Made by a program: the position numbers and the translations under genes
NCBI RefSeq assembly: GCF_003402475.1
Contig: NZ_BFAB01000001.1
Span: forward strand, 1-64,000
DNA: 64,000 nucleotides
Direction of reading: 5' to 3'
Source: Mycobacterium sp. MFM001
Lineage (GTDB): Bacteria > Actinomycetota > Actinomycetes > Mycobacteriales > Mycobacteriaceae
The notes under the pieces: generated by a model
The model's database searches: none
The model's input: only the letters and a program-made list of their open reading frames with translations
Told to the model about the DNA's origin: nothing
Part shown: in pieces, positions 49,410 through 58,461 of the stretch
Layout of the letters: each line of letters begins with the position of its first letter
Numbering within the stretch: position 1 is the first letter of the stretch

Positions 49410-49739
49410 CTATGCGGTTGAGCCTACTTGCCGTCTGGCGATCTGATAAGCGTTGCCAGACGTGTCCTGCACCATTGCCCGGCGATCACCATACGGGGTG
49501 TCCAGAGGCGGCTCGATCATCACCGCACCGGCATCTAGCGCCACCCTGTATGTCGCATCGACGTCGTCGACGTACACGTAGAGGAACGCTGGAAAAGGCT
49601 CTCGCTGACCGGCTTCCGACACCAGGACCAGCGAGTCCCCGATGCACACCTCCGCTGGCCGATCCGCTTCGACGTGGCCCGTCGCCCCGAACACCCTCCG
49701 CAGGAAGGCGACCACACCGGTTAGGTCGTTAACCACCAT
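49410..49739 (-). CDS. Glyoxalase/VOC-fold protein with an uncertain start
   Basis: 109 residues from ATG at 49739 (VVNDLTGVVAFLRRVFGATG). The VOC/PhnB-like fold shows LYVYVDDVDATYRVALDAGA, PPLDTPYGDRRAMVQD and NAYQIARR. Relatives begin about 15 residues earlier with PPGYHSVTPxxVVxD, and that sequence (VPPPGYHSVTPRM) is encoded upstream but has no ATG, GTG or TTG in frame nearby; the codon at 49790-49788 is ATA. The start may have been lost or be non-standard. Confidence 0.72.
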   Translation of the reverse strand: MVVNDLTGVVAFLRRVFGATGHVEADRPAEVCIGDSLVLVSEAGQREPFPAFLYVYVDDVDATYRVALDAGAVMIEPPLDTPYGDRRAMVQDTSGNAYQIARRQVGSTA

Positions 49740-49837
49740 CCGCGGCGTAACCGAGTGGTACCCAGGTGGAGGAACGGACGCGGCGGCTATGGCGCTAGTC
49801 TCGCACGGGTCTCTCGGATAACCGGTAGGAGAACACG

Positions 49838-50332
49838 ATGGACCAGCAGCAGATCGATGACGAACTGTCGACGCCCGGCGCGCAGAAGTTGCTCGCGTCA
49901 ACGTCGTCCGCTCACCTCGCCTACATCGGGAACGACGAGACACCTCGGGTCGTTCCCGTCGGATTCTTTTGGACTGGAACGCAATTCGTTATCGCCACGG
50001 CCACAACTGCGCCGAAGGTCACGGCGCTGTCGGTTCGCCCGGCCGTTGCGCTGGCCATCGACACAGGCGACACCCCCGAGCAGGCGCGAGCCCTCTCGGT
50101 ACGCGGGCAGGCGAACGTCCAGATCGTCGACGGCCCAGTCGAGGAATACCTCGCCGCGGCCAGGAAAGCCATGGACGCCGAAGCAGCAGCCAAGTTCGAG
50201 CAGGATGTCCGCGAAATGTACGACCAGATGGCGCGAATTGCGATCACGCCGAACTGGGTGCGCTACTACGACTTCGGCGCCGGCCGCATGCCGCGATTCC
50301 TGAAGGATCTGGCCGAACGAAATCAACCCTGA
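49838..50332 (+). CDS. Pyridoxamine 5'-phosphate oxidase-fold (FDOR-like) protein
   Basis: 164 residues. A split beta-barrel flavin or F420-binding fold with AHLAYIGNDETPRVVPVGFFWTG and KVTALSVRPAVALAIDTGDTP. A C-terminal WVRYYDFGAGRMPRFLKDL extension follows. Ribosome site GGTAGGAG upstream. Members of this superfamily in mycobacteria bind FMN or F420; the reaction is unknown. Confidence 0.85.
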   Translation: MDQQQIDDELSTPGAQKLLASTSSAHLAYIGNDETPRVVPVGFFWTGTQFVIATATTAPKVTALSVRPAVALAIDTGDTPEQARALSVRGQANVQIVDGPVEEYLAAARKAMDAEAAAKFEQDVREMYDQMARIAITPNWVRYYDFGAGRMPRFLKDLAERNQP

Positions 50333-50339
50333 AGCAGGG

Positions 50340-50951
50340 CTAGCTGGCCGTGTCCGAAGGACCGGGCGCAACCGGTTGGCCGGGTACCGGCCCGCCGGCC
50401 GGCGCCGGACCAGTCGGGTCACCCTTGCCCGCGTAGGTCCCGGACATGTCGACGAGTGGAGCACCAGCTGGCGCGCCGCCAAGCGCAATCAGCGGAGCAC
50501 CAGCCGGGATCACCGGAGCCACCGGCACGGGAGCACCTGCCGGAACCGGAGCACCCGCAGGCACCGGCGCGCCCACTGGGACGGGAGCGCCCACCGGAAC
50601 AGGCGCACCCGCGGGGACGGGGGCACCCGCAGGCACCGGTGCCCCCACCGGCACAGGTGCGCCTACAGGAGCACCGACGGGCCCGGGCACAGCCAGCGGA
50701 ACACCAGCCATGTCGGTGAGCGGAGCGCTGGCCGGGCCGCACGAACCTGCGGCACCAGCACCGGCTCCAGCTCCGGCGGCGGCCGCCGCCGGACCACCGG
50801 CCGCGACATCGCCCGACATCCCCTGGACGCACGCGTAGCCACCGCCCGTTATCAGCGGCGCCGCCGCCGCAACCGGACTCAACGCTACAGCGGTCCCCCA
50901 CAACCCAGCGCTGGCAATGACTTTGATGCCCAATCGATCAAAGCGCATCAT
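50340..50951 (-). CDS. Exported protein with GAPVPx repeats
   Basis: 203 residues from ATG at 50951, six bases after AAGGAG (tandem ATG at 50948). A signal peptide (about 1-30, IKVIASAGLWGTAVALSPVAAAA), a short region with a Cys pair (YACVQGM; GSCGPASAPL) and then about ten copies of a hexapeptide GAPVPA/GAPVPV (about 105-165), with a C-terminal PTGPAPAGGPVPGQPV. The repeat should form an extended, proline-II-like rod in the cell wall. No known family is recognised. Confidence 0.78.
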   Translation of the reverse strand: MMRFDRLGIKVIASAGLWGTAVALSPVAAAAPLITGGGYACVQGMSGDVAAGGPAAAAAGAGAGAGAAGSCGPASAPLTDMAGVPLAVPGPVGAPVGAPVPVGAPVPAGAPVPAGAPVPVGAPVPVGAPVPAGAPVPAGAPVPVAPVIPAGAPLIALGGAPAGAPLVDMSGTYAGKGDPTGPAPAGGPVPGQPVAPGPSDTAS

Positions 50952-51142
50952 CACCGACTCCTTCATTCGCGCTCCGAGAGTTCCACAGCCAACTGGTGGT
51001 GCAGAACCGCATAGCCATACCGATGTCGCGGTTAGACGACCGTCCAATTGTTAGCAGTCGGTGTGCCACACGAAACGCGGCGCGCGGCGCCGTTTCCAAA
51101 AGGTGACCTTCGGCCGTCGTTACCGAACCGGCTGAGGCGCGC

Positions 51143-51790
51143 TCAGCGAATGTAAACCTCGTTGCCGGTGGGGTATCCGCCGCCGGTGGTGGTGATGTGG
51201 ACGTGGTCGTAGTGGCCGTATCCGGACCCTTGCGGGCCGTTCGGTGTGTAGTACGTGCCGCGCCAGATCGCATCTTGGATCCCGAACCGGTCGGCGTTTT
51301 GGAGCACGAAAGCGACGATCTGGTTCCCCAGCGCGATGCCCTCGTCGCTGCCGGGGTTGGGAATCATCACGTCGAGCGCCAACCCGTTCGGATGCCACCG
51401 CAGCGCATCCGGTCGGACACCGCCGATGGTTTGAATCTCGGGGAAGATCGCGCTGATGGTGCGCTCCACCAAGATCGTCCTGACCTGTAGCCCGCGCTCG
51501 GGAGCCTTTCCCGGTGGGAGCAACTCCGGCGGACGCTCGTGAACCACCCGCATTCGCGATGCCGGCATCGACTCGCCGGAATCCGGCGCGCCGGACTGTG
51601 CCGACCGATTAGGCGCTGCCGCCACGACCTGCAGGCAGCATGGCGCGTCGGCAACCGGTGCGGCCTCGCCGCCGGCCCCGGGTGGGCGAGCGCTGCCGGC
51701 CACGGCAAAGAAGACGGCGGCCGGGCCGATGGCTGCAGCCATGACAGCCGGCGTCTTTCGGCGCTTCTTGGCTAATCGGTGCCTCCCCAT
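51143..51790 (-). CDS. Exported M15-like peptidase-fold protein (Rv0320-like)
   Basis: 215 residues from ATG at 51790 (GRHRLAKKRRKTPAV). An N-terminal membrane/signal helix is followed by a Pro/Ala linker and a C-terminal domain (about 110-215) with LRWHPNGLALDVMI (His and Asp) and YGHYDHVHITTTGG (HxH), the metal-site pattern of LAS/M15 D,D-carboxypeptidases. Similar to Rv0320. It could trim peptidoglycan stems. The first residues are strongly basic. Confidence 0.82.
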   Translation of the reverse strand: MGRHRLAKKRRKTPAVMAAAIGPAAVFFAVAGSARPPGAGGEAAPVADAPCCLQVVAAAPNRSAQSGAPDSGESMPASRMRVVHERPPELLPPGKAPERGLQVRTILVERTISAIFPEIQTIGGVRPDALRWHPNGLALDVMIPNPGSDEGIALGNQIVAFVLQNADRFGIQDAIWRGTYYTPNGPQGSGYGHYDHVHITTTGGGYPTGNEVYIR

Positions 51791-51965
51791 GGTCGAACAG
51801 GATACGAGCAAATGGAGGAATAGTCACAATCGGGTAACGGTCGCCACCTGACGGGCTCTTTGCTCCACTCGCAGACCGGCCCAGCTACCGACCGTCTGCG
51901 CAGGTCAGGCGGCTATTCCGCCGGACGGGTTTTTCGGCCGCAACCCAGGTGGCACGCTCGAGGGC

Positions 51966-53537
51966 ATGACCGAGCAGCTGCCGCAGCCCCGCTTCCTCGA
52001 CGACCGGTTGGCCCACTGGACCGACACCAAGCCCGACGCCGAGGCGTTCACCTACCTCGACCGCACGTGGACCTGGCGGCAGTGGAACGACCGGGTCAGG
52101 CGGCTCGCCGGCGCATTGACTGAGATGGGCATCAAGCGCGGCGACGTCGTGGCGTTCCTCGACAAGAACCACCCGGCCTGCGTCGAGCTGACAATGGCCG
52201 CGGCATCGATCGGCGCCGCCAACGCGATCATCAACTTCCGGCTCGCCGGCGACGAGCTCGACTATGTCATCAACGACTGCGGCGCCAAGGTGCTGATCGT
52301 CGGCAGCGAGCTGGAACCGACCGTCGACAAGATCCGCGACAAGCTCACCAACGTCGAGCACATCATCGAGGTCACGCCCAACGGCGGCGACGACGACGAG
52401 TATGAGGCGCTGCTCGCGAACGCGTCACCGGTCCAACGCGGCGCCGACGTCGAACCCGACGACGTGTGCATGGTGATGTATTCGTCCGGAACCACCGGCC
52501 GCCCAAAGGGAGTCGCGCTCACGCAGGCAAACGTCTTGGCGCACACCGTCAATGCGCACGAGGGGTGGGACTTCGACGAGGGCGACAAGAACATGGTGTC
52601 GATGCCGCTGTTCCATGTCGGCGGCTCGTCCTACGTCCAGTTCGGCATCTACGACGGCGTGCCGAGCGTGATGACCCGCGACGTCGACGGCGCGTCGCTG
52701 GCCGGCGCAATCCTGCAGGGCGCCAACCGAACTTTCCTGGTGCCGGCGGTGCTGGCCAAGGTATTGGAATCCGGCGAGGACGCGATCAAGCTCTTCGGCC
52801 AACTCAAGACGTACTGCTACGGCGCCTCGCCGATGCCGCTACCGCTGCTGCGCGCCGCGTTGAAAGCGTGGCCGAACACCGACTTCATTCAGGTGTACGG
52901 GCTGACCGAAGTCTGCGGCGTCATCAGCCATCTGATGCCCGACGCGCACCGCGATGAAAGCCATCCCGAGCGGCTGGTCAGCGCCGGCACCCTGATCCCG
53001 AACGCCGAGCTGCGAGTCGTCAACCCGGACACGCTGGCCGACGTACCCACCGGCCAGCCCGGCGAATTGTGGTTCCGCACACCACAATTGATGAAGGGCT
53101 ACCTAAACCGGCCGGACGCGACGGCCGAAGCAGTCACCGAAGACGGCTGGTTCCGCACCGGCGACATCGGCCGCGTCGACGACGACGGCTACATCTACGT
53201 CGAAGACCGGCTCAAGGACATGATCATCTCCGGCGGCGAGAACATCTACTCGATCGAGGTCGAGCGGGTGCTCGCCGAACACCCGGCAGTGATGGAGGTT
53301 GCGGTGTTCGGCGTGCCCGACGAACGCTGGGGCGAATCCGTGAAGGCCGTCGTCACGTTGGAAGGCGAGGCAACCGAAGCCGAGCTGATCGACTGGGCAC
53401 GCGAGCGGCTGGCGCACTACAAGTGCCCGAAGAGCGTCGACATCAAGGACGAGCTGCCCCGCAACCCCACTGGAAAAATCCTGAAAAAGGATCTGCGCCA
53501 GCAATATTGGCAGGGCCGCGAGCGGGCGACCGTTTAG
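51966..53537 (+). CDS. Acyl-CoA synthetase (FadD family)
   Basis: 523 residues. ANL superfamily: VMYSSGTTGRPKGVAL (P-loop, about 171-186), YGLTEVCGV (about 311), DGWFRTGDIG (about 390), KDMIISGGENIYSIEVE (hinge, about 415) and the catalytic lysine in NPTGKILKK near 508. It activates a carboxylic acid as acyl-AMP then acyl-CoA. The substrate chain length is not readable. Its stop overlaps the convergent GH16 gene by four bases. Confidence 0.93.
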   Translation: MTEQLPQPRFLDDRLAHWTDTKPDAEAFTYLDRTWTWRQWNDRVRRLAGALTEMGIKRGDVVAFLDKNHPACVELTMAAASIGAANAIINFRLAGDELDYVINDCGAKVLIVGSELEPTVDKIRDKLTNVEHIIEVTPNGGDDDEYEALLANASPVQRGADVEPDDVCMVMYSSGTTGRPKGVALTQANVLAHTVNAHEGWDFDEGDKNMVSMPLFHVGGSSYVQFGIYDGVPSVMTRDVDGASLAGAILQGANRTFLVPAVLAKVLESGEDAIKLFGQLKTYCYGASPMPLPLLRAALKAWPNTDFIQVYGLTEVCGVISHLMPDAHRDESHPERLVSAGTLIPNAELRVVNPDTLADVPTGQPGELWFRTPQLMKGYLNRPDATAEAVTEDGWFRTGDIGRVDDDGYIYVEDRLKDMIISGGENIYSIEVERVLAEHPAVMEVAVFGVPDERWGESVKAVVTLEGEATEAELIDWARERLAHYKCPKSVDIKDELPRNPTGKILKKDLRQQYWQGRERATV

Positions 53538-54376
53538 AAGACGCGTATCCAGTCGATGAGCATTTCCGCGGGGTAGCTCCCGCCCGCCGGGTCGCCGCCG
53601 CCCGAACCACCAACCGCGAGATTGAACACCGGAAACATCGTGTAGTCGGGGTCGTTGAACGGCCACTTGCGGATCGGATCGTTGAGATCTTCGATGCCGG
53701 TGGCCGGGACGCTGAAGTATGGCTCGGCTCCGTCGACGTAGTCTTCCCAGAAGTAGAAACCGGTTTGATTCCAGGTGACCCGCCAGTTGTGCCAGTTGCC
53801 GTCCACCCCGATCGGCTGGGTCTCGAAAGCGGTGCCGAACGGATCCGCGTGGACGGTGGTTCCGGAAGGCCATGTCCCGTTGCCATACCACTCGACGAGG
53901 TCGACTTCGCCTTCGCGGCCGGGGAAGTCGTTGGACAACCAGAAGGCGGGCCAGCAGCCGGCGGTAAGGCAGTTGAGCTTTATCCGGGCCTCCCACGTCG
54001 TCCCGATCCCTCCCCGCCAATTGCCGCTGACGAGACCGCCGAAATAGGTGTCGCCGTCATGTGTGGCGCGTAGAACCAGGTTGGACTTGCCGTCGAGGAA
54101 CACGTTTTGCCGACTATCCCGGTACTGGTACCAGAATTCGGGTCGATCGAAGCCCACCGGGTTCTTGATCGGGGTCCGGTAGTTCGACACCGCCCAGTTT
54201 CCACCGGGGGCGGAACCGGCCGGGCCGTCGAACTCGTCGTGGAATAGGTAACCCCCGGTTGTGGCGCCAGGTGCCGGTGCAGTTGGTCGCGACGGATGAG
54301 CCCGGGCCTTGGGGAGAGGCGCTGCGGCTGCCACGGCGCCGATCCCGAACATCAACATCACGCTGCGACGATCCAT
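53534..54376 (-). CDS. Exported GH16 beta-1,3-glucanase (Rv0315-like)
   Basis: 280 residues from ATG at 54376 (DRRSVMLMFGIGAVAAAAP). The RR pair before the hydrophobic core suggests Tat export. The GH16 catalytic motif reads GEVDLVEWYG (E-x-D-x-x-E, about 170). The sequence TPIKNPVGFDRPEFW and NLAVGGSGGGDPAGGSYP matches my recollection of Rv0315, described as a secreted beta-1,3-glucanase. It would hydrolyse laminarin-type glucans. Start choice: ATG at 54391 is the alternative. Confidence 0.93.
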   Translation of the reverse strand: MDRRSVMLMFGIGAVAAAAPLPKARAHPSRPTAPAPGATTGGYLFHDEFDGPAGSAPGGNWAVSNYRTPIKNPVGFDRPEFWYQYRDSRQNVFLDGKSNLVLRATHDGDTYFGGLVSGNWRGGIGTTWEARIKLNCLTAGCWPAFWLSNDFPGREGEVDLVEWYGNGTWPSGTTVHADPFGTAFETQPIGVDGNWHNWRVTWNQTGFYFWEDYVDGAEPYFSVPATGIEDLNDPIRKWPFNDPDYTMFPVFNLAVGGSGGGDPAGGSYPAEMLIDWIRVF

Positions 54377-54523
54377 CCCTGCACCACCCATCGATCGAGC
54401 CCACACGCCGGACGGGTACATACCCGCGGGAACAACTCTCAAACGGTGCTATGAAACCATGCGCCGGCCGGGCTGCGCATCCGAATCCGGCGGCGCGCCG
54501 CGGCCGATGTCGCCGACGTGGGG

Positions 54524-54892
54524 TTACGACGTCTGGTCGGAATCGTCGAGGACGCTGACCGCGATGCCGTACGGCAGGAACCGAACCCGGCGCGCCGGGT
54601 CGGTGTTGTTCTTGTTCGCGCGCAACGCATCCAACTCGGTCGCATAGACCTCTTCGACGCGGGCGCCGCCGTTGGCGTCGACGGTGTAGATCGCCCACAC
54701 CCCGTCGCCTGCTTCTCCGGCGGTTTCGGGTCGTGGTCGCGCCCGTCGGGTGAACTCGTCGATGAAGCCGGTCCATCCGGCCCGCTCGTTCGTGAGCAAT
54801 CTGCCAAACGCGTCCCGCAGACCCTCGGTTGCTTCGCGAAGCACTCGTTCGAAGTCTTCGGGGTCAAATCCGAACGGACCGTTCTCGCTCAT
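54524..54892 (-). CDS. Conserved hypothetical protein (Rv0313-like)
   Basis: 122 residues. It begins SENGPFGFDPEDFERVLREA and has RARPRPETAGEAGDGVWAIY and VRFLPYGIAVSVLD. Soluble, no signal or membrane helix, mixed alpha/beta. The neighbourhood between the DUF7159-type and GH16 genes matches Rv0313. It lies 11 bases downstream of the DUF7159-type gene, so co-transcription is likely. The function is unknown. Confidence 0.83.
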   Translation of the reverse strand: MSENGPFGFDPEDFERVLREATEGLRDAFGRLLTNERAGWTGFIDEFTRRARPRPETAGEAGDGVWAIYTVDANGGARVEEVYATELDALRANKNNTDPARRVRFLPYGIAVSVLDDSDQTS

Positions 54893-54903
54893 GGCAGTTG
54901 CTC

Positions 54904-56316
54904 CTACGGTCCCGGCGGAGGCGCCGGCGGCGGTGGTGGGTTGATCGGGATCGGCACCGTGACGAACGGCAGGTGCAGATACATCGTCATCGGCGGCATC
55001 TGCGGCGCGGGCGGCGCCGGCGGCGGCGCGGCCGGGGGTGGTGGCGGCGGCGCAGCCGGGGGCGGCGCTTCTTGCGGTGCGGCCGGCGGCACGTAGGCCG
55101 GCGCCTGCCGTGGCGGCGCCTGGTGAACCGGAGCCGGGTTGGCCACCCGCTGCGGCGCCTGACGCACCACTGGCGCCGGCTCGGTGATGGTTTCGGGGGC
55201 CTGCGACGACGGTGCCGGCGGCGGTGGCGCGGCCGACGGCGGCGGAGGCGCCGGTGGTGGTGGCGCGGCCGGCGTAGAGGGCGCGGCCGCGGCAGGCGGC
55301 GGCTTGGGCGGCGCCTGCTTGGTGGGCACCGCGACGCTTCCGTTCGCGCTGGGCGGCTGCTGCCCGACGGTCGGGCGGACATCGGCGGCCAGCGAAATCA
55401 CCAGCGCCACAACGCTGATGAGGAGAAGCGCGGCCACCCCGCTACCGATCACCAGCAGCGGCCGGTGCGGCCGGCTTTCGACGTCGTCGTCGTCCTGGAC
55501 AGCGCTGTAGGCGAGGGCGCCGGTGTCGACCACGGCATCGGCGCACACGTCGAGATAGGCCGGCGCAAGCACGTCCCGGTTCACCTCGCCGGTTCCCGGG
55601 TCCAGCGCGTACGCCAGCGCGGCGGTCGACGAGGCGAACAACGGCGCGTTCGCCGACGCCAACGCCGCGCCATGAGCCAGCGCCATGTCCGGCTCCTCGG
55701 CGACGCTGACCGGGATCGCGGCCGCCACTTCCAGGTGGTGCTTGATCGGGAAGATGTCCACGCCGCAACCGACGATGAACACGCCGCTCGGGCGTGTCTC
55801 CAGCCCGTCCAGGCGCTCGACCATCGTGGCCAGATCGGCGGCCGCCTGCCCGGTATACGGCGAGCACGTCACCTGCTGGCGGTGCAGGTTGACGATCGAA
55901 CCGTCGGAGGTGTCCACGACGGCCAGGGTGGCGCTTTCCGCCTCGACGAACAGTAAGGCGGTGTACTCGTAGCCCAGTGCGTGGCCGACGGTTTGGGCCA
56001 GCGCAGCCGCTGCGAGCAGCGGGGACACCAGCATGACGTTTCGCAGGTCGCGGGTGGACAGTGCGTTGCGCAGCGCGCCGACTTCTCTGGGGTCGGTCCA
56101 GGTCACCCCGGTCGACATCAACCGGGAGCCGCCCTCGGCGGCGCCTTCCCGGGTACCGAGGATGGCCGCAATCACCTGCTCAGGCGCACTCGCCGGCGCT
56201 GAGCCGCCGACCTCGAAGCATTCTTGTTCGACGACGACGCCGTCGGCGTCTTCGCCTTCGACGAGCACCATGCGGACCGCTGTTGGTGCCATCGACACAC
56301 CAAGAACGATGTCCAC
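54904..56316 (-). CDS. DUF7159-type actin-like membrane protein, third paralogue
   Basis: 470 residues. The N-terminal domain is as in the genes at 43037 and 44599 (VLGVSMAPTAVRMVLVEGED, LLFVEAESATLAVVDTSDGS). One membrane helix lies at about 289-312, followed by ADVRPTVGQQP. The tail is Pro/Ala-rich (APPPPAAPPP) and ends in an aliphatic-Pro stretch MYLHLPFVTVPIPIN before a final proline run. It lacks the Gly/His end of the other two. Next to the Rv0312-type gene on the same strand. Confidence 0.82.
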   Translation of the reverse strand: MDIVLGVSMAPTAVRMVLVEGEDADGVVVEQECFEVGGSAPASAPEQVIAAILGTREGAAEGGSRLMSTGVTWTDPREVGALRNALSTRDLRNVMLVSPLLAAAALAQTVGHALGYEYTALLFVEAESATLAVVDTSDGSIVNLHRQQVTCSPYTGQAAADLATMVERLDGLETRPSGVFIVGCGVDIFPIKHHLEVAAAIPVSVAEEPDMALAHGAALASANAPLFASSTAALAYALDPGTGEVNRDVLAPAYLDVCADAVVDTGALAYSAVQDDDDVESRPHRPLLVIGSGVAALLLISVVALVISLAADVRPTVGQQPPSANGSVAVPTKQAPPKPPPAAAAPSTPAAPPPPAPPPPSAAPPPPAPSSQAPETITEPAPVVRQAPQRVANPAPVHQAPPRQAPAYVPPAAPQEAPPPAAPPPPPPAAPPPAPPAPQMPPMTMYLHLPFVTVPIPINPPPPPAPPPGP

Positions 56317-56474
56317 GACTCCTCCAAAGTCCCTTGCTGGCCACGGTCTGGCGGAGGAGTGCGCCGCGCCGGCCGCCTACCTACTTCGTCGCCGCTGTGC
56401 TGTGCGGTGTTACTTCACGGGCTAGCTGGACGGCGTCAGCCCCGCCGAACCGGGCAATTCCACCCTACCCGGCG

Positions 56475-58349
56475 TCAACCGCCAGGGTTCAAGAACGGAT
56501 TCTGCGGAGCCGGGGCCTGATTCTGCGGCACCTGGACCGGTATCGGGACCGGCACCAACGGAATGGTCAGGTATTCCGTGGTCATCGGCACCGTGGTCGT
56601 GGTGGTGGTCGTGGTCGACGATGGCGGCGGCGTGGTGGTTGTGGTCGTCGTCGTGGTGGTTGTGGTGGTCGTCGTCGGTGGCTGTGTGCTGGTGCTGGGC
56701 GGCGGCCGGTATGTCGTGGTCACCGGCGGCGGGGGCGGCGGAGGCGCCTCGGTGGTGGGCGGTGGCGGTGCGACGCTGGGCGTCGGTGCGGCGCTGGGCG
56801 GCGGGGGCGCCACCGGGCTGGGCGACGGCGGCTGGGAGCTCGGCGGCGGAGGAGGCGCGGAGGGGCGGCTGGTCGGCGCGGGCGGCGCCTGGTGGCCGGT
56901 GGTGCTGGTCAAGGAGTACGCCACCCCGCCGGTTGCGAACATCGCGACCAACGCGCCGAGGCCAAGCAGTAGCTGTGCCAGGCGGCCTCGTCGCCGCGGC
57001 TCGTCCGGCCGCAAGGTGGGCAGGTACTGAGACGGTGGGGCGCCCCCGTCGTCGTACGGATCGCCGGTGTAAAACAGCGGCTCGTCGCCGGCGTCGTCGG
57101 CCTCCGACCAGGCCAGTTCCGCCTTCGGAAGCGTCGATGACGGCTCCTCGTCGAAAAACGCGCCGTCGGTGGGGATTCCGAAAGAGCCGGTGCCGAAGCC
57201 GCCGGTCGGGGCGTCGAATGTGCCGGTGTTCGCGGCGAAGGTGCCGGTCGCGGTGCTCGCCGCTGCGGCCATTGCCGTCGCCGGCTCGGCTTGGTTTTCT
57301 TGCTGCTCGCCCGGCTCGCGTGAAGAAAGCATCACCGCACCGACCGCCATGGCCAGTGCCGGCTTGACCGCGGTCACCACGGACAATTTGGCATGAGACG
57401 AAAGCCGTTGGGCCACAAGAGGGATGCTGGCGCCGCCGCCGGCCATCGCCACCGCCGCGAGCTCGTCGCGGTCAATCTTGTTCCGGGACAACGCTTCGTC
57501 GAATGCGGAGAACACACCGCCCAGCCGATCCTCGATCAGCCTCTCCAGCTGGGCTCTGCTCACCTGGACAGTGGCGCGACGCCCGGGAAGTTCGGCGTCT
57601 ACCGCGGTCACCGTCTCGGTGGACAACCGCTCTTTGGCTTTACGGCACGCCTCGCGCACCTGATCGAGTTGGCCCACGGCCGCAGTGCTCTCAGGGTCTG
57701 CCTGGTCGGTGTGGCCGACAGCATCCAGGACGTGAACCAGCAGTGCATCATCGATGTGCGTGCCGGAAAACTCGGCGTAGCGCAGTGTTTCACCGATGGG
57801 CGTAAAGCCGGAGCCGGCGTCGGCCAGCGTGATGTTGGTGCCGCCGCCGCCGAAGTCCAGCAGGCCGACCACACCGCGGACAGGCAGACGCGCACCAGAG
57901 TTCAGCGCAATCAATGCGGTGACGGCGTCGGAAACCAGCCGGGGAGCTATACCGCTGCGGACAAAGCCAGGGTGGGTGCGCAACGCGTCACGCAGCGCTT
58001 GCACGGCTTGCGGTTCCCAGTGTGCGGGAACGGCAATCGTGATCTCCGATGTCGAGGCGTCGGCCCCGGCCGCTGAGATCATCGCGTCCAGCGCCTCGAC
58101 CAGCAACAGCGCCGGGTCGTGCGTCGATCCGTCGAGGGATACCACCGCGTCCGAGTGACCAATCCGCTCAACGAAGTCGCTGACCACTGTGCCGGTCCCG
58201 GTGGGATCCGTGTTGTCCGTGGGCACGCCGAGTTGCGGTGTGCGATGGGGAAATAGGGTCAACATGGAGCGGCGCGTGACGGGTGGACTCCCGTTACGCA
58301 CCGCGACGAGGTTGGTGGTCCCGATCGATAACCCCAACGGGTCGTACAT
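56475..58349 (-). CDS. Hsp70-like membrane protein with Thr/Pro tail (Rv0312-like)
   Basis: 624 residues from ATG at 58349 (YDPLGLSIGTTNLVAVRNG). Hsp70-type ATPase motifs: LGLSIGTTNLVAV, VVGLLDFGGGGTNITLAD and VAMAGGGASIPLVAQ. One membrane helix near 457-480, then a tail with Pro runs and a Thr block, followed by MTTEYLTIPLVPVPIPVQVP. Matches Rv0312. The closing aliphatic-Pro motif (VPIPV) resembles the VPIPI of the neighbour at 54904, suggesting that the two tails share a binding partner. Confidence 0.87.
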   Translation of the reverse strand: MYDPLGLSIGTTNLVAVRNGSPPVTRRSMLTLFPHRTPQLGVPTDNTDPTGTGTVVSDFVERIGHSDAVVSLDGSTHDPALLLVEALDAMISAAGADASTSEITIAVPAHWEPQAVQALRDALRTHPGFVRSGIAPRLVSDAVTALIALNSGARLPVRGVVGLLDFGGGGTNITLADAGSGFTPIGETLRYAEFSGTHIDDALLVHVLDAVGHTDQADPESTAAVGQLDQVREACRKAKERLSTETVTAVDAELPGRRATVQVSRAQLERLIEDRLGGVFSAFDEALSRNKIDRDELAAVAMAGGGASIPLVAQRLSSHAKLSVVTAVKPALAMAVGAVMLSSREPGEQQENQAEPATAMAAAASTATGTFAANTGTFDAPTGGFGTGSFGIPTDGAFFDEEPSSTLPKAELAWSEADDAGDEPLFYTGDPYDDGGAPPSQYLPTLRPDEPRRRGRLAQLLLGLGALVAMFATGGVAYSLTSTTGHQAPPAPTSRPSAPPPPPSSQPPSPSPVAPPPPSAAPTPSVAPPPPTTEAPPPPPPPVTTTYRPPPSTSTQPPTTTTTTTTTTTTTTTPPPSSTTTTTTTTVPMTTEYLTIPLVPVPIPVQVPQNQAPAPQNPFLNPGG

Positions 58350-58461
58350 AAAGTGAATACCTTGCGTCGTGAGCGGTCGGCGGCCAGCGTTCACCATAGC
58401 TGCGGTTGGGGCCCATCAAGGCCAGCCACATCGCGGTTGGTATCCGGTCGATGCGGTTGTG

